From positions 62,001 to 126,000 of the forward strand of contig NZ_JACBJG010000007.1 in NCBI RefSeq assembly GCF_015910535.1: a stretch of DNA of 64,000 nt, written 5' to 3'. The stretch comes from Saccharomonospora sp. NB11 (GTDB taxonomy: Bacteria > Actinomycetota > Actinomycetes > Mycobacteriales > Pseudonocardiaceae). The notes below the pieces were generated by a model that was given only the letters and a program-made list of their open reading frames with translations, ran no database searches and had not been told where the DNA came from. A program made the translations under genes and the position numbers. Shown piece by piece: positions 52,164 to 63,492 of the stretch (positions within the stretch are counted from its first letter, which is position 1; the number at the start of each line of letters is the position of its first letter).

Positions 52164-52514
52164 TCACTCGGTGTTCTCGCCGGTTGGCTCGACCGGGCGG
52201 TCACCCTCCAGTTCGGCCAGGCGCTGCTTCAGGCGGGCGAGTTCGGTGTTCGCCGCGTCGAGTTCCCGTTCCAACTGCAGGATGCGGCGGGCCGACACGA
52301 GGTTGTGTCCCTCGTCGAACAGTTCTCGCAGTCGTCCGGCCAGGCCGAGCTGATGGCGGGAGTAGCGACGATGGCCACCGCTCGACCGCTGCGGCGTGAC
52401 GACACCCGCGTTGTCGAGACTGCGCAGGAACGGTTGCTCCACCCCGAGCAGCTCGGCGGCCTGGCCTGTGCTGAAGGCGGGGTAGTGCTCGTCGTCGAGC
52501 TTCCGCAGGTCCAT
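52164..52514 (-). CDS. MerR-type small DNA-binding protein upstream of tmsA
   Basis: 116 residues. The winged helix begins FSTGQAAELLGVEQPFLRSLDNAGVVTP, followed by HRRYSRHQL. A C-terminal coiled coil (LELERELDAANTELARLKQRLAELEG, read approximately) serves dimerisation. No effector domain is present. It precedes tmsA by 40 nt on the same strand, so it may be co-transcribed and may regulate the 10-methyl fatty acid genes. Confidence 0.88.
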   Translation of the reverse strand: MDLRKLDDEHYPAFSTGQAAELLGVEQPFLRSLDNAGVVTPQRSSGGHRRYSRHQLGLAGRLRELFDEGHNLVSARRILQLERELDAANTELARLKQRLAELEGDRPVEPTGENTE

Positions 52515-52576
52515 CGCGGCACTCCCGGTGCAAGGTCGTTCGACACCAGCGCGAGCATTTTACCTGTCTCGGTCGG

Positions 52577-52605
52577 TTGACCCAATCTTCAGTGCTCGCT
52601 ATAAG
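52577..52605 (+). promoter_or_regulatory. Consensus-like sigma70 promoter for the 52651 gene
   Basis: TTGACC at 52577 and TATAAG at 52600 are separated by exactly 17 nt, an unusually good vegetative promoter for this genome. Transcription would start near 52612, giving a leader of about 40 nt. The region also drives the leftward MerR-type gene. Confidence 0.7.
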
Positions 52606-52650
52606 TTTTATGCGATCAGTAGGCAGGTAAACCGGTAACACTCGATAGAA

Positions 52651-53085
52651 GTGGGTGACACTGTCGTGACTGTTCTGGATTCCCCGGTGCCCTCTCGGCC
52701 TTCGACGACCACGACGCTCGACGACGCGGGCGCCGCCGTGGACCGCGTCGGTCGGAGCGTGCGGCGGACCTGCTCCGCGCTCGCGCGGCGCACCGACGAC
52801 GTGCAGGCTCTCCGGGACGCCGTGCGCAGCGCCGCCCGACTCACCCGCGCGCTGGCCACGGCCGTGGACGGCATCGCCGAGCATGCCCGTGACATCGGGG
52901 AGCCGACCGCCACCGACGACCTCGTGGCCGACCTCGCGGCGCTTCGCAACTGTCTCGCCACGGGTGCTGCCGTGGTGGACCCGGCGCTCGATGATCTCCG
53001 CGAATGGACCACCCCCGACGCCGACCGCGAGTTCGCGCGGCGCTACCAGGAGTGGGCGGCCGCGAGCACCCCCGCCGGGTCGTAG
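52651..53085 (+). CDS. Hypothetical helical protein
   Basis: 144 residues from GTG (a second GTG five codons on is possible). It is Ala/Asp/Arg-rich and almost entirely helical by appearance (AALRRTD-like heptads, DDLVADLAALRNCLATG), without membrane helix or metal motif. No family recognised. It has a strong promoter just upstream. The 3' end overlaps the convergent FAD oxidase gene by 43 nt. Confidence 0.6.
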   Translation: MGDTVVTVLDSPVPSRPSTTTTLDDAGAAVDRVGRSVRRTCSALARRTDDVQALRDAVRSAARLTRALATAVDGIAEHARDIGEPTATDDLVADLAALRNCLATGAAVVDPALDDLREWTTPDADREFARRYQEWAAASTPAGS

Positions 53086-54395
53086 CGCCGACGCGCGGTC
53101 TCCAGCGCCGACCCGGCGTCCCCGAGCTGACGCGCCCAGTCGACGCAGCCCTTCGGCACCGCACTGCCGGGATACACCGTTCCTCCGGCCGCCGTGACGA
53201 GGTCGGCCAGCATCGCGTTGCGTTCGAGTCGGCGCGCCAGATCGATCGGGTCGTGCGGGTCGGCGACGGTCAACAGCCCGAACAACCACACCGGTTCCCC
53301 CGACGTCGAGGTCGGCAGGCGCAGCAGGGGAGTGGTGACGCGGTCGGGTCGCAGCGGGTAGAGCAGCACCGTGTCCGAATCGGACACCTTCCACGTGTCG
53401 CGCACCTGCCCGACGATCTCGGCCACCTCGGTGCCGGGCAGGAACACCGTGAGCCACGGGTGCGGCCGGTACCACTCGCCGTTGTCCCGCAGTCGACGTT
53501 CCCCGTCGGCCATCCGGTCGCAGAACTCGCCGTAGCCGTACTCGGTCACCTCGGTGAGTGACGGGTCGAACGACAGGTCGGCCAACAGCTTCTCGTCGTC
53601 CACATCGGACGGCAACAGGTAGTACGTGGTCGCGTCGAGCCGGTACAGCCACGACCCGTCCACTCGGAGCACGCGGCCCTCCACGTGATCGAACCGGTCC
53701 TGCTCGACCACCGTGCGTTGGTCGGCGAGGAACGTGTCGAGCTCGCGGTAGTACAGCTTGCGGCGGCGAGCGCTGCGAGCCGCGGTGCCGAGTGACACCG
53801 TCGCGCGGGTGATCACTCCACACCGGCCCGAACCCGCCCGGACCGCGTCGAAGAGGTCGCGGTTCTGCTCCGCCGAACACCGCACGACCTCGCCGGCGCC
53901 GGTCACCACCTCCAGCTCCCGGACGGTGTCCGTCTGAGCCCCGTGCCGGTGGCTCGCCCCGCCGAGCCCGCCGACCGAGAGCGTGCCGCCCACCGAGAGA
54001 CCGAGATGGTCGGGCAGCACTCTCGGCGTCAGACCGCGTGCGAGCGCCGATTCCGTGACTCGCCGCCAGGAAGCGCCCGCGTCGGCCACCACTTCCCGGC
54101 CGACCCCGGGATGAACCCGGGCCAGGCCGCTCAGGTCCATCACCAGGCCACCCTCGACGAGACTCTGGCCGAAGCACGAGTGGCCGGTGCCACGCAGCGC
54201 CACGGGAGTGCCGGTGTCCGACGCGAAGGTGAGCACAGCGGCGACCTCGGACGCGTGGGCCGGGCGGACCACCGTGCCAGGCCGGGCGTGCACGAGCCCG
54301 CCCCAGTCGCGGGAGAACCGGGCAAGGGTTGCGTCGTCGTCGACGACGTGGAGGTGGCCGGGGACAGTGCGGGAAAGGTGAGCGGCGAGCGACAC
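53043..54395 (-). CDS. FAD-dependent oxidase with cytokinin-dehydrogenase-like C-terminus
   Basis: 450 residues. The PCMH-type FAD domain has RGTGHSCFGQS, whose His is the usual covalent flavin attachment site. A conserved LGLSVGGTLSVGGLGGASHRHG follows, and the substrate-domain end reads RYDPAGVLAAAHSW, as in cytokinin dehydrogenases and related oxidases. TACAGT lies 6 nt before the GTG start, so the mRNA is probably leaderless. Substrate unknown. Confidence 0.87.
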   Translation of the reverse strand: MSLAAHLSRTVPGHLHVVDDDATLARFSRDWGGLVHARPGTVVRPAHASEVAAVLTFASDTGTPVALRGTGHSCFGQSLVEGGLVMDLSGLARVHPGVGREVVADAGASWRRVTESALARGLTPRVLPDHLGLSVGGTLSVGGLGGASHRHGAQTDTVRELEVVTGAGEVVRCSAEQNRDLFDAVRAGSGRCGVITRATVSLGTAARSARRRKLYYRELDTFLADQRTVVEQDRFDHVEGRVLRVDGSWLYRLDATTYYLLPSDVDDEKLLADLSFDPSLTEVTEYGYGEFCDRMADGERRLRDNGEWYRPHPWLTVFLPGTEVAEIVGQVRDTWKVSDSDTVLLYPLRPDRVTTPLLRLPTSTSGEPVWLFGLLTVADPHDPIDLARRLERNAMLADLVTAAGGTVYPGSAVPKGCVDWARQLGDAGSALETARRRYDPAGVLAAAHSW

Positions 54396-54613
54396 GGCGT
54401 GACTGTAGCGGCCCCTGCCCGGGCGGCCCCGGGACGTGCCCGGGAACGCCGCATGGCTCGATCCGACGTCCTGGCGCGCATTCACACGGATGCAGGCTGA
54501 AACCCCGGCGGAGGCGAACCGATCTTCACCAGATCAGGACGTCCGGTCGGTGTGTTTTTCCTCTCTCCGGCCGGGTATCTCCTGCAAGATCAACCGTGCG
54601 AGAGGAGCGAGCG

Positions 54614-54757
54614 ATGCGCGACGTCGACCCCCACCGGACCGATTCCACCGAATCCTCGGACAACGCGGCGACCGGGCAGTCCAGCGGCGGAGTCGTTGCC
54701 ACCGCCGGGTTCGACGACGACGACCTGGAGCCGACCATCGTGCGAGGCCGCGAGTAA
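54614..54757 (+). CDS. 47-residue acidic peptide of unknown function
   Basis: ATG 6 nt after AGAGGAGCG, TAA stop, and a strong hairpin 7 nt later: a complete small gene. The sequence is Ser/Thr/Asp-rich in its first half (DSTESSDNAATGQSSGG) and ends FDDDDLEPTIVRGRE. No Cys and no membrane helix. It could be a disordered regulatory peptide or an unmodified-looking RiPP precursor, but no modifying enzyme is adjacent. Confidence 0.6.
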   Translation: MRDVDPHRTDSTESSDNAATGQSSGGVVATAGFDDDDLEPTIVRGRE

Positions 54758-54764
54758 CGACACA

Positions 54765-54810
54765 TCGGCCCACCAGCGTGCCACCGCTCGCGGTGTCCGT
54801 GGTGGGCCGA
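54765..54810. terminator. Bidirectional terminator with nested stems
   Basis: Outer arms TCGGCCCACCA and TGGTGGGCCGA (54765-54775, 54800-54810) pair perfectly. Inside them CACCGC pairs with GCGGTG over two nucleotides. It lies between the small rightward gene and the leftward small gene and can serve both. Confidence 0.85.
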
Positions 54811-54840
54811 ACGGCGACGTTTCCGAACGTGCTCGCTCAG

Positions 54841-55059
54841 TCAGGCTCCCGACTCGCCGGAGGGTTCGTCGCCGACGCTCTCGACCGGTTCCTCGACGGA
54901 GCTGCCGAAGGGCGGAGCCGCGGGGTCGTCGTCGGCGGGTGGTTCCGGGTCCCGCCACTCCTCGGCGCGGGTCGGCCGGTTGCCCTTGAGCATCCCCTGC
55001 ATTTCGGCCTTCAGTTCCTCGTCCTCCCGCGGACCGTGGGTGTCGCTCTCACGGTGCAT
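54841..55059 (-). CDS. Conserved small acidic actinobacterial protein
   Basis: 72 residues from ATG after AAGGGAGG. HGPREDEELKAEMQGMLKG and NRPTRAEEWRDPEPPADDDP are patterns I recognise from numerous actinobacterial hypothetical proteins. The C-terminal half is Pro/Glu/Ser-rich and surely disordered. No function known. Confidence 0.78.
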   Translation of the reverse strand: MHRESDTHGPREDEELKAEMQGMLKGNRPTRAEEWRDPEPPADDDPAAPPFGSSVEEPVESVGDEPSGESGA

Positions 55060-55182
55060 GTGCGCCTCCCTTCGGTCTCTCGACTTCCCGTGCCACGCCG
55101 ACGGGAAACGCCGGGTTGATCTCGGCGCCCTCGGGTATCCGGTGGCCGTCCGCCGACGATCCGCGAGGAGGGACACGGGCAG

Positions 55183-55416
55183 ATGACGTCGCAAAACCCG
55201 GACCCCGATCCGCGCAGCACTCCCGGACTCGAACCCGGTGGTGGTGTCAGCCCCGGCGACACGCCGCCCGACTCCGGTCAGACCTCCGGTCTCTCCCATC
55301 CGCAGCCGCGTCCCAGCCGGAAGATGTCGATCGCGTGGCTCGTCACGATCGTCGTGGTCGTGGCGCTCATCGCCGGGTTCTTCCTGACCTACCTGATCGT
55401 CTACCTGACGCGGTGA
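55183..55416 (+). CDS. DUF6480 family single-pass membrane protein
   Basis: 77 residues. NPDPDPRSTPGLEPGGGVSPG at the N-terminus is diagnostic of DUF6480, followed by a Pro-rich linker and a C-terminal helix MSIAWLVTIVVVVALIAGFF. GAGGAGG precedes the ATG. It ends 31 nt before the NADH dehydrogenase and may share its transcript. Confidence 0.85.
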   Translation: MTSQNPDPDPRSTPGLEPGGGVSPGDTPPDSGQTSGLSHPQPRPSRKMSIAWLVTIVVVVALIAGFFLTYLIVYLTR

Positions 55417-55447
55417 CCCGTTCACGCCGACCGGCGAGGAGGTCCGT

Positions 55448-56740
55448 GTGCCCACACGCATTCTGATCATCGGGGGCGGCTACGTCGGCCTCTACACCGC
55501 GCTCAAGCTCCAGCGGGGACTACGGTCCGGCGAGGCCGAGGTCACGGTGGTCAATCCCGAGAACTACATGATCTACCGACCGCTGCTGCCCGAGGTGGCG
55601 TCCGGCACGCTCGAACCCCGACACGCGGTCGTGCCCCTGCGGGCGGTGCTGCGGAAGGCGCGCTTCGTCTCCGGTGCCCTGACCGGGCTCGACACCGCCG
55701 CGAGGACCGCCACCGTGCAGCCCATCGCCGGACCGGACCTGACGCTGGGCTACGACGAACTCGTGCTCGCGTTGGGCGCCAGATCCAAGCTGCTGCCGGT
55801 GCCCGGGCTCGTCGAGAACGGCATCGGGTTCAACTCGCTGGAAGAGGCCGCCCACCTGCGCGACCACGTGCTGCGGCAGTTGGAGATCGCGTCGGCGACC
55901 ACCGATCACGAGCTACGGCGACGCGCGTTGACCTTCGTGTTCGTCGGTGGCGGCTACACCGGTGTCGAGGCGATCGCCGAGCTGCAGGACATGGCAGTCG
56001 ACGTGCTGGAGGGTTACCCGGAACTCGACCGATCGGAGATGCGCTGGATCCTCGTCGAGGCGATGGACCGCATCCTCGGCACCGTCAGCGCCGACCTCGC
56101 CGACCTCGCGACCACCGAACTCACCGGGCGCGGCATCGACATCCGCACCGGGACGCTGTTGGAGTCGGCGGAGAACGGCGTGCTGCAGTTGTCCGACGGC
56201 ACGAAACTCGCGTCCGACACGCTGGTGTGGGTCGCCGGCACCCGACCCCAACCGATCCTCGGCGAGCTGGGGCTGCCCGTGGACGACCGAGGCAGACTCG
56301 TCGTCGACGGCACCATGCGGGTCGACGGGTACGCCGACATCTGGTCGGCGGGCGACTGCGCGGCTGTGCCCGACCCGGAGCAGGGCGGCACCTGCCCGCC
56401 CACGGCCCAGCACGCGGTGCGGCAGGCACAACAGCTCGGCGAGAACCTGCTGCTGACGTTGCGAGGGCACGCCCCCAAGCCGTTCCAGTACAACAGCCGG
56501 GGCGAGTTCGTGACGCTCGGCAAGAACAAGGCCGTGGGCGAGGTGGGCGGTCACAAGGTGAACGGCACGTTGGCGTGGACACTGCGCCGCGCGTACTACG
56601 CCACGCAGATCCCGACGTGGAACCGCACGGCGCGGGTGCTGTGCGACTGGGCGGTCGGCATGCCCTTCGGCCACGACGTCGTGAACTTCGGCTCCCGTGA
56701 AGAACCCCGAGGAGCCTTCCGGCAAGCCGCGAAAAAGTAA
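55448..56740 (+). CDS. Type II NADH:quinone oxidoreductase (NDH-2-like)
   Basis: 430-residue two-dinucleotide flavoprotein. The FAD loop ILIIGGGYVGLYTA is at residues 5-18, the NAD loop FVFVGGGYTGVEAIAEL at about 160, and the second FAD motif IWSAGDCAAVPD at about 297. The C-terminus has no clear membrane helix, as in other NDH-2 enzymes that bind peripherally. It passes electrons from NADH to menaquinone without proton pumping. The first 21-bp repeat unit starts 2 nt after its stop. Confidence 0.9.
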   Translation: MPTRILIIGGGYVGLYTALKLQRGLRSGEAEVTVVNPENYMIYRPLLPEVASGTLEPRHAVVPLRAVLRKARFVSGALTGLDTAARTATVQPIAGPDLTLGYDELVLALGARSKLLPVPGLVENGIGFNSLEEAAHLRDHVLRQLEIASATTDHELRRRALTFVFVGGGYTGVEAIAELQDMAVDVLEGYPELDRSEMRWILVEAMDRILGTVSADLADLATTELTGRGIDIRTGTLLESAENGVLQLSDGTKLASDTLVWVAGTRPQPILGELGLPVDDRGRLVVDGTMRVDGYADIWSAGDCAAVPDPEQGGTCPPTAQHAVRQAQQLGENLLLTLRGHAPKPFQYNSRGEFVTLGKNKAVGEVGGHKVNGTLAWTLRRAYYATQIPTWNRTARVLCDWAVGMPFGHDVVNFGSREEPRGAFRQAAKK

Positions 56741-56742
56741 CC

Positions 56743-56868
56743 GTGTCCGCGAGTTGCGCGCGCGTGTCCGCACTTCCCGCACACGTGTCCGCGAGTTGCG
56801 TACTCGTGTCCTCGCTTGACGCACGCGTGTCCGGTCTCCCCGGACGCGAGATCGCACGTCCCGGACCC
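56743..56868. repeat. Six forward 21-bp repeats (GTGTCCGC family) after the NDH-2 gene
   Basis: Unit starts 56743, 56764, 56785, 56806, 56827 and 56848 (the last degenerate), every 21 bp. GTGTCCGC heads the first three and decays rightward. Confidence 0.93.
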
Positions 56869-56887
56869 GTCTCAACGGCGTGCGTCG

Positions 56888-57103
56888 CGCCCGGTGTGTG
56901 CGTTCGCGGCGTGGGAGGCGGAGGTCGAGCACTCACGGCGCCTCGAGCGTGAGGCACCGTCGCTCGACGTCACCGGGTACGACTCACGCTCGGGCGAGCA
57001 GGTGTCGCTGCGGCTCGTGCTGCACCTGATCCACGAGTACGCGCGTCACAACGGGCACGCCGACTTCCTGCGGGAGGGCCTCGACGGCACCGTTGGCGCC
57101 TGA
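56888..57103 (+). pseudogene. C-terminal remnant of a DUF664 (DinB-like) protein
   Basis: The frame encodes AFAAWEAEVEHSRRLEREA, then SGEQVSLRLVLHLIHEYARH and NGHADFLREGLDGTVG before TGA. This is the typical C-terminal third of DUF664 mycothiol-dependent DinB proteins (normally about 170 residues). The N-terminal two thirds are missing and are replaced on the left by the 21-bp repeat array. No start codon with a ribosome-binding site gives a sensible protein. Confidence 0.75.
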
Positions 57104-57251
57104 CAACGGTGTCGAACGGCGCCGGTCTCGACCTCGGGGCTGCGCGTTGAGGCTGCGTGGCCTGTTCCGGTTCTGGGGAACGGGCACGCGGGTGGGCCGA
57201 TCTTCGGCAGAGGTGCCTCTCATCTGGCACGTGCAGATGTGCGCGCGAGGT

Positions 57252-57398
57252 GGGGACATCCGTGCGCAGCTCGCGGACACGCGTACAGGAGATGGGGACA
57301 CGGCGGCGCGAGGTGCCGACTCGGGTGCACAAACTGCGGACACGCGTGCCGGAATTGGGGACACGCGTGCGCAGCTCGCGGACACGGCGTCAGTTGGG
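57252..57398. repeat. Seven inverted 21-bp repeats (GCGGACAC family) overlapping the greA-type stop
   Basis: Units at 57252, 57273, 57294, 57315, 57336, 57357 and 57378, each 21 bp. GCGGACAC alternates with GGGGACAC. The last unit covers the stop codon and final codons of the leftward gene. The 57104-57251 stretch to the left holds no gene. Confidence 0.93.
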
Positions 57399-57854
57399 GA
57401 GAGTGAGTTTCACCAGTTGGGCCGTGGCTTCGCCTCGCGGGGTGCGGTAGGTGACGGTGTCGCCCTCCGACGCGCCCGCGAGCGCGTGGCCCAGCGGGCT
57501 GTCCGCCGTCAACGACGACGTGTCGTCGTCCTCCGCCTCGTCGGCGAAGCCGACCACCACCATGTCCTCGGTGCTGCCGTCGTCGAAGCGCAACGTGACC
57601 CGCGTTCCCGACGGCAGCCCCTGCTCCTGCTCGGCGCTCGGTCCGCCGTACAGCAGGTCGGTGATCTCGGCGATGCGTCGGTCGAGCCGCGACACCACTT
57701 CGGCGCGCTCCAGCAGGTCGGCCTGGTCGGCGCTGTCGCCGAGCGGGTCCTCACCGAGCTTCGGCGCCAGGGACTCGCGTTGCGTGCGCAGCGAGTCGAG
57801 CTCGCGCTCCAGACGGGCGCGGGTGGCCTGGCTCAAACCTGGGGTCGACGTCAT
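57390..57854 (-). CDS. greA: GreA/GreB-family transcription factor
   Basis: 154 residues: an N-terminal coiled coil (ATRARLERELDSLRTQRESL to VVSRLDRRIAEITDLL) with an acidic tip segment LGEDPLGDSADQAD, then the FKBP-like C-terminal domain (TRVTLRFDDGSTEDMVVVGF, SPLGHALAGASEGDTVTY). Such proteins reach into the RNA polymerase secondary channel; it may be the GreA itself or an antagonistic paralogue of the Rv3788 kind. The Met giving MTSTPGLS is preferred; one three codons upstream is possible. Confidence 0.83.
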   Translation of the reverse strand: MTSTPGLSQATRARLERELDSLRTQRESLAPKLGEDPLGDSADQADLLERAEVVSRLDRRIAEITDLLYGGPSAEQEQGLPSGTRVTLRFDDGSTEDMVVVGFADEAEDDDTSSLTADSPLGHALAGASEGDTVTYRTPRGEATAQLVKLTLPN

Positions 57855-57996
57855 GGACCCCATTGTCCGGCCAGGCCGCCCGCCTCGCCACGCGTCTGCG
57901 ATCAAACGCCCGCGACCGGCTTCGTGCTGTCCTCCTGCCGTGGAGTCGGTCGAACGCCGCGACCGGCCCCGCGCCGTCCTCCTGCCGTGGGGCCGA

Positions 57997-60342
<2,346 letters not shown>

Positions 60343-60386
60343 GAGACCGAATTGTGCCTGCTGCGCTCCGCGCTCATGATGGCCCC

Positions 60387-62075
60387 ATGACCGAAACCGG
60401 CGCGGTCGGCCGGGTCGATCCGAAGCCGCGCAGCCGCGACGTCACCGACGGACTGGAGCGCACGGCCGCGAGAGCGATGTTGCGGGCCGTGGGCATGGGT
60501 GACGCGGACTTCGCGAAGCCCCAGGTCGGCATCGCCTCGTCGTGGAACGAGATCACCCCGTGCAACCTGTCGCTGCGCAGGCTGGCGGAAGCGAGCAAGC
60601 AGGGCGTGCACGCGGGAGGCGGGTATCCGCTGGAGTTCGGCACGTTGTCGGTGTCGGACGGGATCAGCATGGGGCACCGGGGCATGCACTTCTCGTTGGT
60701 GTCGCGGGAGGTCATCGCCGACTCGGTGGAGACGGTGCTGGAGGCGGAACGGCTCGACGGCGCCGTGTTGCTGGCCGGGTGTGACAAGAGCCTGCCCGGC
60801 ATGCTGATGGCCGCCGCGCGCACCGACGTGGCCGCCGTGTTCGTGTACGCGGGGTCGACGCTGCCGGGCCGACTCGACGGCCGCGAGGTCACCATCATCG
60901 ACGCGTTCGAGGCGGTGGGGGCGTGTCGGCGTGGGTTGATCGGCGAGGACGACGTCGACCGGGTCGAACGTGCCGTGTGTCCCGGGGAGGGAGCGTGCGG
61001 CGGCATGTACACGGCCAACACGATGGCGTGCGCGGCCGAGGCGTTGGGGATGTCGTTGCCCGGGTCGGCCAGCCCGCCGTCGGTGGACCGCCGTCGCGAC
61101 GGGTTCGCGCGCGCGAGCGGGGAGGCGGTGGTGGGGATGTTGCGTCGCGGCCTCACCGCGCGCGACGTCCTCACCCGGGAGGCGTTCGAGAACGCCATCG
61201 CGGTGGTGATGGCGCTCGGTGGCTCGACCAACGCGGTACTGCACCTGCTGGCCATCGCCCACGAGGCCGAGGTGCCGTTGGAGTTGGACGACTTCGCGCG
61301 GGTGGGCGACCGGGTCCCGCACCTCGCGGACGTCAAACCGTTCGGCGAGTACGTGATGACGGCCGTCGACCGCGTGGGTGGCGTGCCGGTGGTGATGCAG
61401 GCGTTGCTGGACGCGGGACTCGTGCACGGCGACTGCCTGACGGTCACCGGGCGGACGGTGGCGGAGAACCTGGCCGAGCTGCGGCCGGGGGAGCTGGACG
61501 GCACGGTGGTGCGCTCCCTGGCCGACCCGATCCACGCCTCGGGCGGCATCACGATCCTGCACGGCAGCCTCGCGCCGGAGGGCGCGGTGGTGAAGAGCGC
61601 GGGATTCGACCGGCCCCGCTTCGAGGGGCGGGCCCGGGTGTTCGACGGCGAGCAGGCGGCGATGGCGGCGTTGCCGGAGCTCGTGGCGGGCGACGTCGTG
61701 GTCATCCGTCACGAGGGGCCGCGTGGTGGCCCGGGCATGCGGGAGATGCTGGCCGTCACGGGGGCGATCAAGGGTGCGGGGCTGGGGCGTGACGTCCTGC
61801 TGCTCACCGACGGTCGGTTCTCGGGCGGCACTACCGGCCTGTGCATCGGGCACGTCGCGCCCGAGGCCGCGCACGGCGGTCCGATCGCGTTCGTCCGGGA
61901 CGGTGACCGGATCGTCGTCGACCTGGAGAGCCGGACGTTGGACCTGCTCGTCGACGACGCCGAGCTCGCCCGGCGCCGGGAGGGCTGGCGGGCGCCGGAG
62001 GTGGAGCACCGAGGCGTGCTGGGCAAGTACGCGCGGCTCGTGGGGTCGGCGTCGCGGGGAGCGGTGTGCTCGTGA
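60387..62075 (+). CDS. ilvD: Dihydroxy-acid dehydratase
   Basis: 562-residue Fe-S dehydratase of branched-chain amino acid synthesis. Cluster cysteines lie in [22 protein letters not shown] and [13 protein letters not shown]. The metal-binding/catalytic end [21 protein letters not shown] is intact. The start MTETGAV is chosen because the longer frame overlaps the tex promoter. Divergent from tex with 44 nt between starts. Confidence 0.95.
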   Translation: MTETGAVGRVDPKPRSRDVTDGLERTAARAMLRAVGMGDADFAKPQVGIASSWNEITPCNLSLRRLAEASKQGVHAGGGYPLEFGTLSVSDGISMGHRGMHFSLVSREVIADSVETVLEAERLDGAVLLAGCDKSLPGMLMAAARTDVAAVFVYAGSTLPGRLDGREVTIIDAFEAVGACRRGLIGEDDVDRVERAVCPGEGACGGMYTANTMACAAEALGMSLPGSASPPSVDRRRDGFARASGEAVVGMLRRGLTARDVLTREAFENAIAVVMALGGSTNAVLHLLAIAHEAEVPLELDDFARVGDRVPHLADVKPFGEYVMTAVDRVGGVPVVMQALLDAGLVHGDCLTVTGRTVAENLAELRPGELDGTVVRSLADPIHASGGITILHGSLAPEGAVVKSAGFDRPRFEGRARVFDGEQAAMAALPELVAGDVVVIRHEGPRGGPGMREMLAVTGAIKGAGLGRDVLLLTDGRFSGGTTGLCIGHVAPEAAHGGPIAFVRDGDRIVVDLESRTLDLLVDDAELARRREGWRAPEVEHRGVLGKYARLVGSASRGAVCS

Positions 62076-62081
62076 GGGCCG

Positions 62082-62930
62082 TCAGCGGCCCAGCTTGTCC
62101 TCGATCCAGCTCACCCCGAACTCGACCACGTCGGCCGCCTCGAACAGGTGGCTCGGCGCGGCGCCGACCCGGCGGCTGTGTCCGACGCCCGCCGCCAGCA
62201 GGTCACGGCCGATGACGCCGAACGGGTCGTCGTCCGGTCCGACGACGGGCGAGTAGTCGAACGCCCCGTTCTCGGAGTCGATGTCGGTGAACGTGCGCCA
62301 CACGCGTTCGCCGTCCACCCGGATCGGCATCTCGTACGAGATGTGGATCTTGCCGGGTGCGTCGGCGATGGCCTCCGCGTGGTGCAGCAACGTGAGGGTG
62401 TCCAGCGGCGCGCCGAGCAACAGCACCCGACCACCGACCTCGGTCAGTCGAGCGAGCGGGCTGCCCGGCCCGTGCGGGTCGTCCCAGGGGTGGTCGGCCA
62501 TCAGCTCCTCGGCGCGACGGCCGAGCGCGGCGAAGCTGACGTCGGGGTGCCTGCTGCGGACGGCACCGGGCCAGCGACGCAACGCCTCGGGCAGCCGACC
62601 GTTGTCGTGGTCGGCCTCGCTGAGCTGCGGGTCGAAGGCGGGATGCTCCGCCCGCACCCGCTCCTGCCATTCCGGCGGCCACGTGACGAAGTCGTACGGT
62701 GGAGCGTCGTTCCAGCCACACGTGACCATGAGCGTCCCACGTGGACCGACCACGTCCTGCAGCGCCTGGATGAGCGTGGTGGGGCCGCCCGCGACGTAGC
62801 CGATCGCGGACATCCGGGTGTGGAACATGACCGTGTCGCCCTCCCGCAGCCCGAGCGCGGTGAGGTCGGCGCGAAGCCTGCTGCGGGTGACGGGACCGTC
62901 GCTGCGTCGCAGCAGCGCGAAGGTGTCCAT
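62082..62930 (-). CDS. Aminoglycoside 3-N-acetyltransferase (AAC(3)) family protein
   Basis: 282 residues. LGLREGDTVMFHTRMSAIGYVAGGPTTLI at the N-terminus, PRGTLMVTCGW, HPDVSFAALGRRAEEL and LLGAPLDTLTLLHHAEAIA match the AAC(3) fold in order. Chromosomal members may acetylate aminoglycosides or other substrates. TAGACT lies 7 nt before the ATG without a ribosome-binding site, suggesting leaderless expression. Confidence 0.88.
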   Translation of the reverse strand: MDTFALLRRSDGPVTRSRLRADLTALGLREGDTVMFHTRMSAIGYVAGGPTTLIQALQDVVGPRGTLMVTCGWNDAPPYDFVTWPPEWQERVRAEHPAFDPQLSEADHDNGRLPEALRRWPGAVRSRHPDVSFAALGRRAEELMADHPWDDPHGPGSPLARLTEVGGRVLLLGAPLDTLTLLHHAEAIADAPGKIHISYEMPIRVDGERVWRTFTDIDSENGAFDYSPVVGPDDDPFGVIGRDLLAAGVGHSRRVGAAPSHLFEAADVVEFGVSWIEDKLGR

Positions 62931-63068
62931 GGCTCGAAGTCTAGGTCCGCTGCCCCGACCGGATGAATCCGAAATCGGAGTTTCGGACACGCCCTCACGG
63001 AGCCCGATTCTGTCGGCGCCCGCTGATAGTCAAAAGAGATATCGAGCATGACCCCGGGGAGGCGGCAC

Positions 63069-63455
63069 ATGGTGAAGGCACTGGTGGCCACATCGGCGAC
63101 GCAGGGCTATCGCGACAACGATTACCACTGGTGTGTCGAGGGCGAGTTGGTGTGGATCGCGCCGACGTGTGCGCAGGACCGCTACGACCCGGACGGCGGA
63201 TGCGGTTGCGGGCGGGGCTTCGCCGGGTTGTCGTCGCACCGTGCCACCACCACCGCCATGGTGCGCACCCTGCACGGCATCACCCGCGCGGACTACATCA
63301 TGGTGCTGCGGTCCAGTGTGGAGGAACAGGGCTACGAGATCGACGACGTGGAGGCACTGGCCGACTCGTTGCTCGACCTCGTGGCCGACCTGCCCGACGG
63401 TGCGGTGCTGGAACACCGCCTCGACTACGTGCAGGTGCGGCAGCGCGTGCCGTGA
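63069..63455 (+). CDS. DUF7715-like hypothetical protein
   Basis: 128 residues. It has a Cys cluster TCAQDRYDPDGGCGCGRGFAG (residues about 33-53) that could bind a metal, and an Asp/Glu-rich C-terminal half ending RLDYVQVRQRVP. The ATG at this position follows GGGGAGG; an ATG seven codons upstream lacks one. The family is common in actinobacteria with no known role. Confidence 0.7.
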   Translation: MVKALVATSATQGYRDNDYHWCVEGELVWIAPTCAQDRYDPDGGCGCGRGFAGLSSHRATTTAMVRTLHGITRADYIMVLRSSVEEQGYEIDDVEALADSLLDLVADLPDGAVLEHRLDYVQVRQRVP

Positions 63456-63492
63456 CGGCAGGTCGAGGGTGGCCGGGAGCGAGGGCTCTCGC

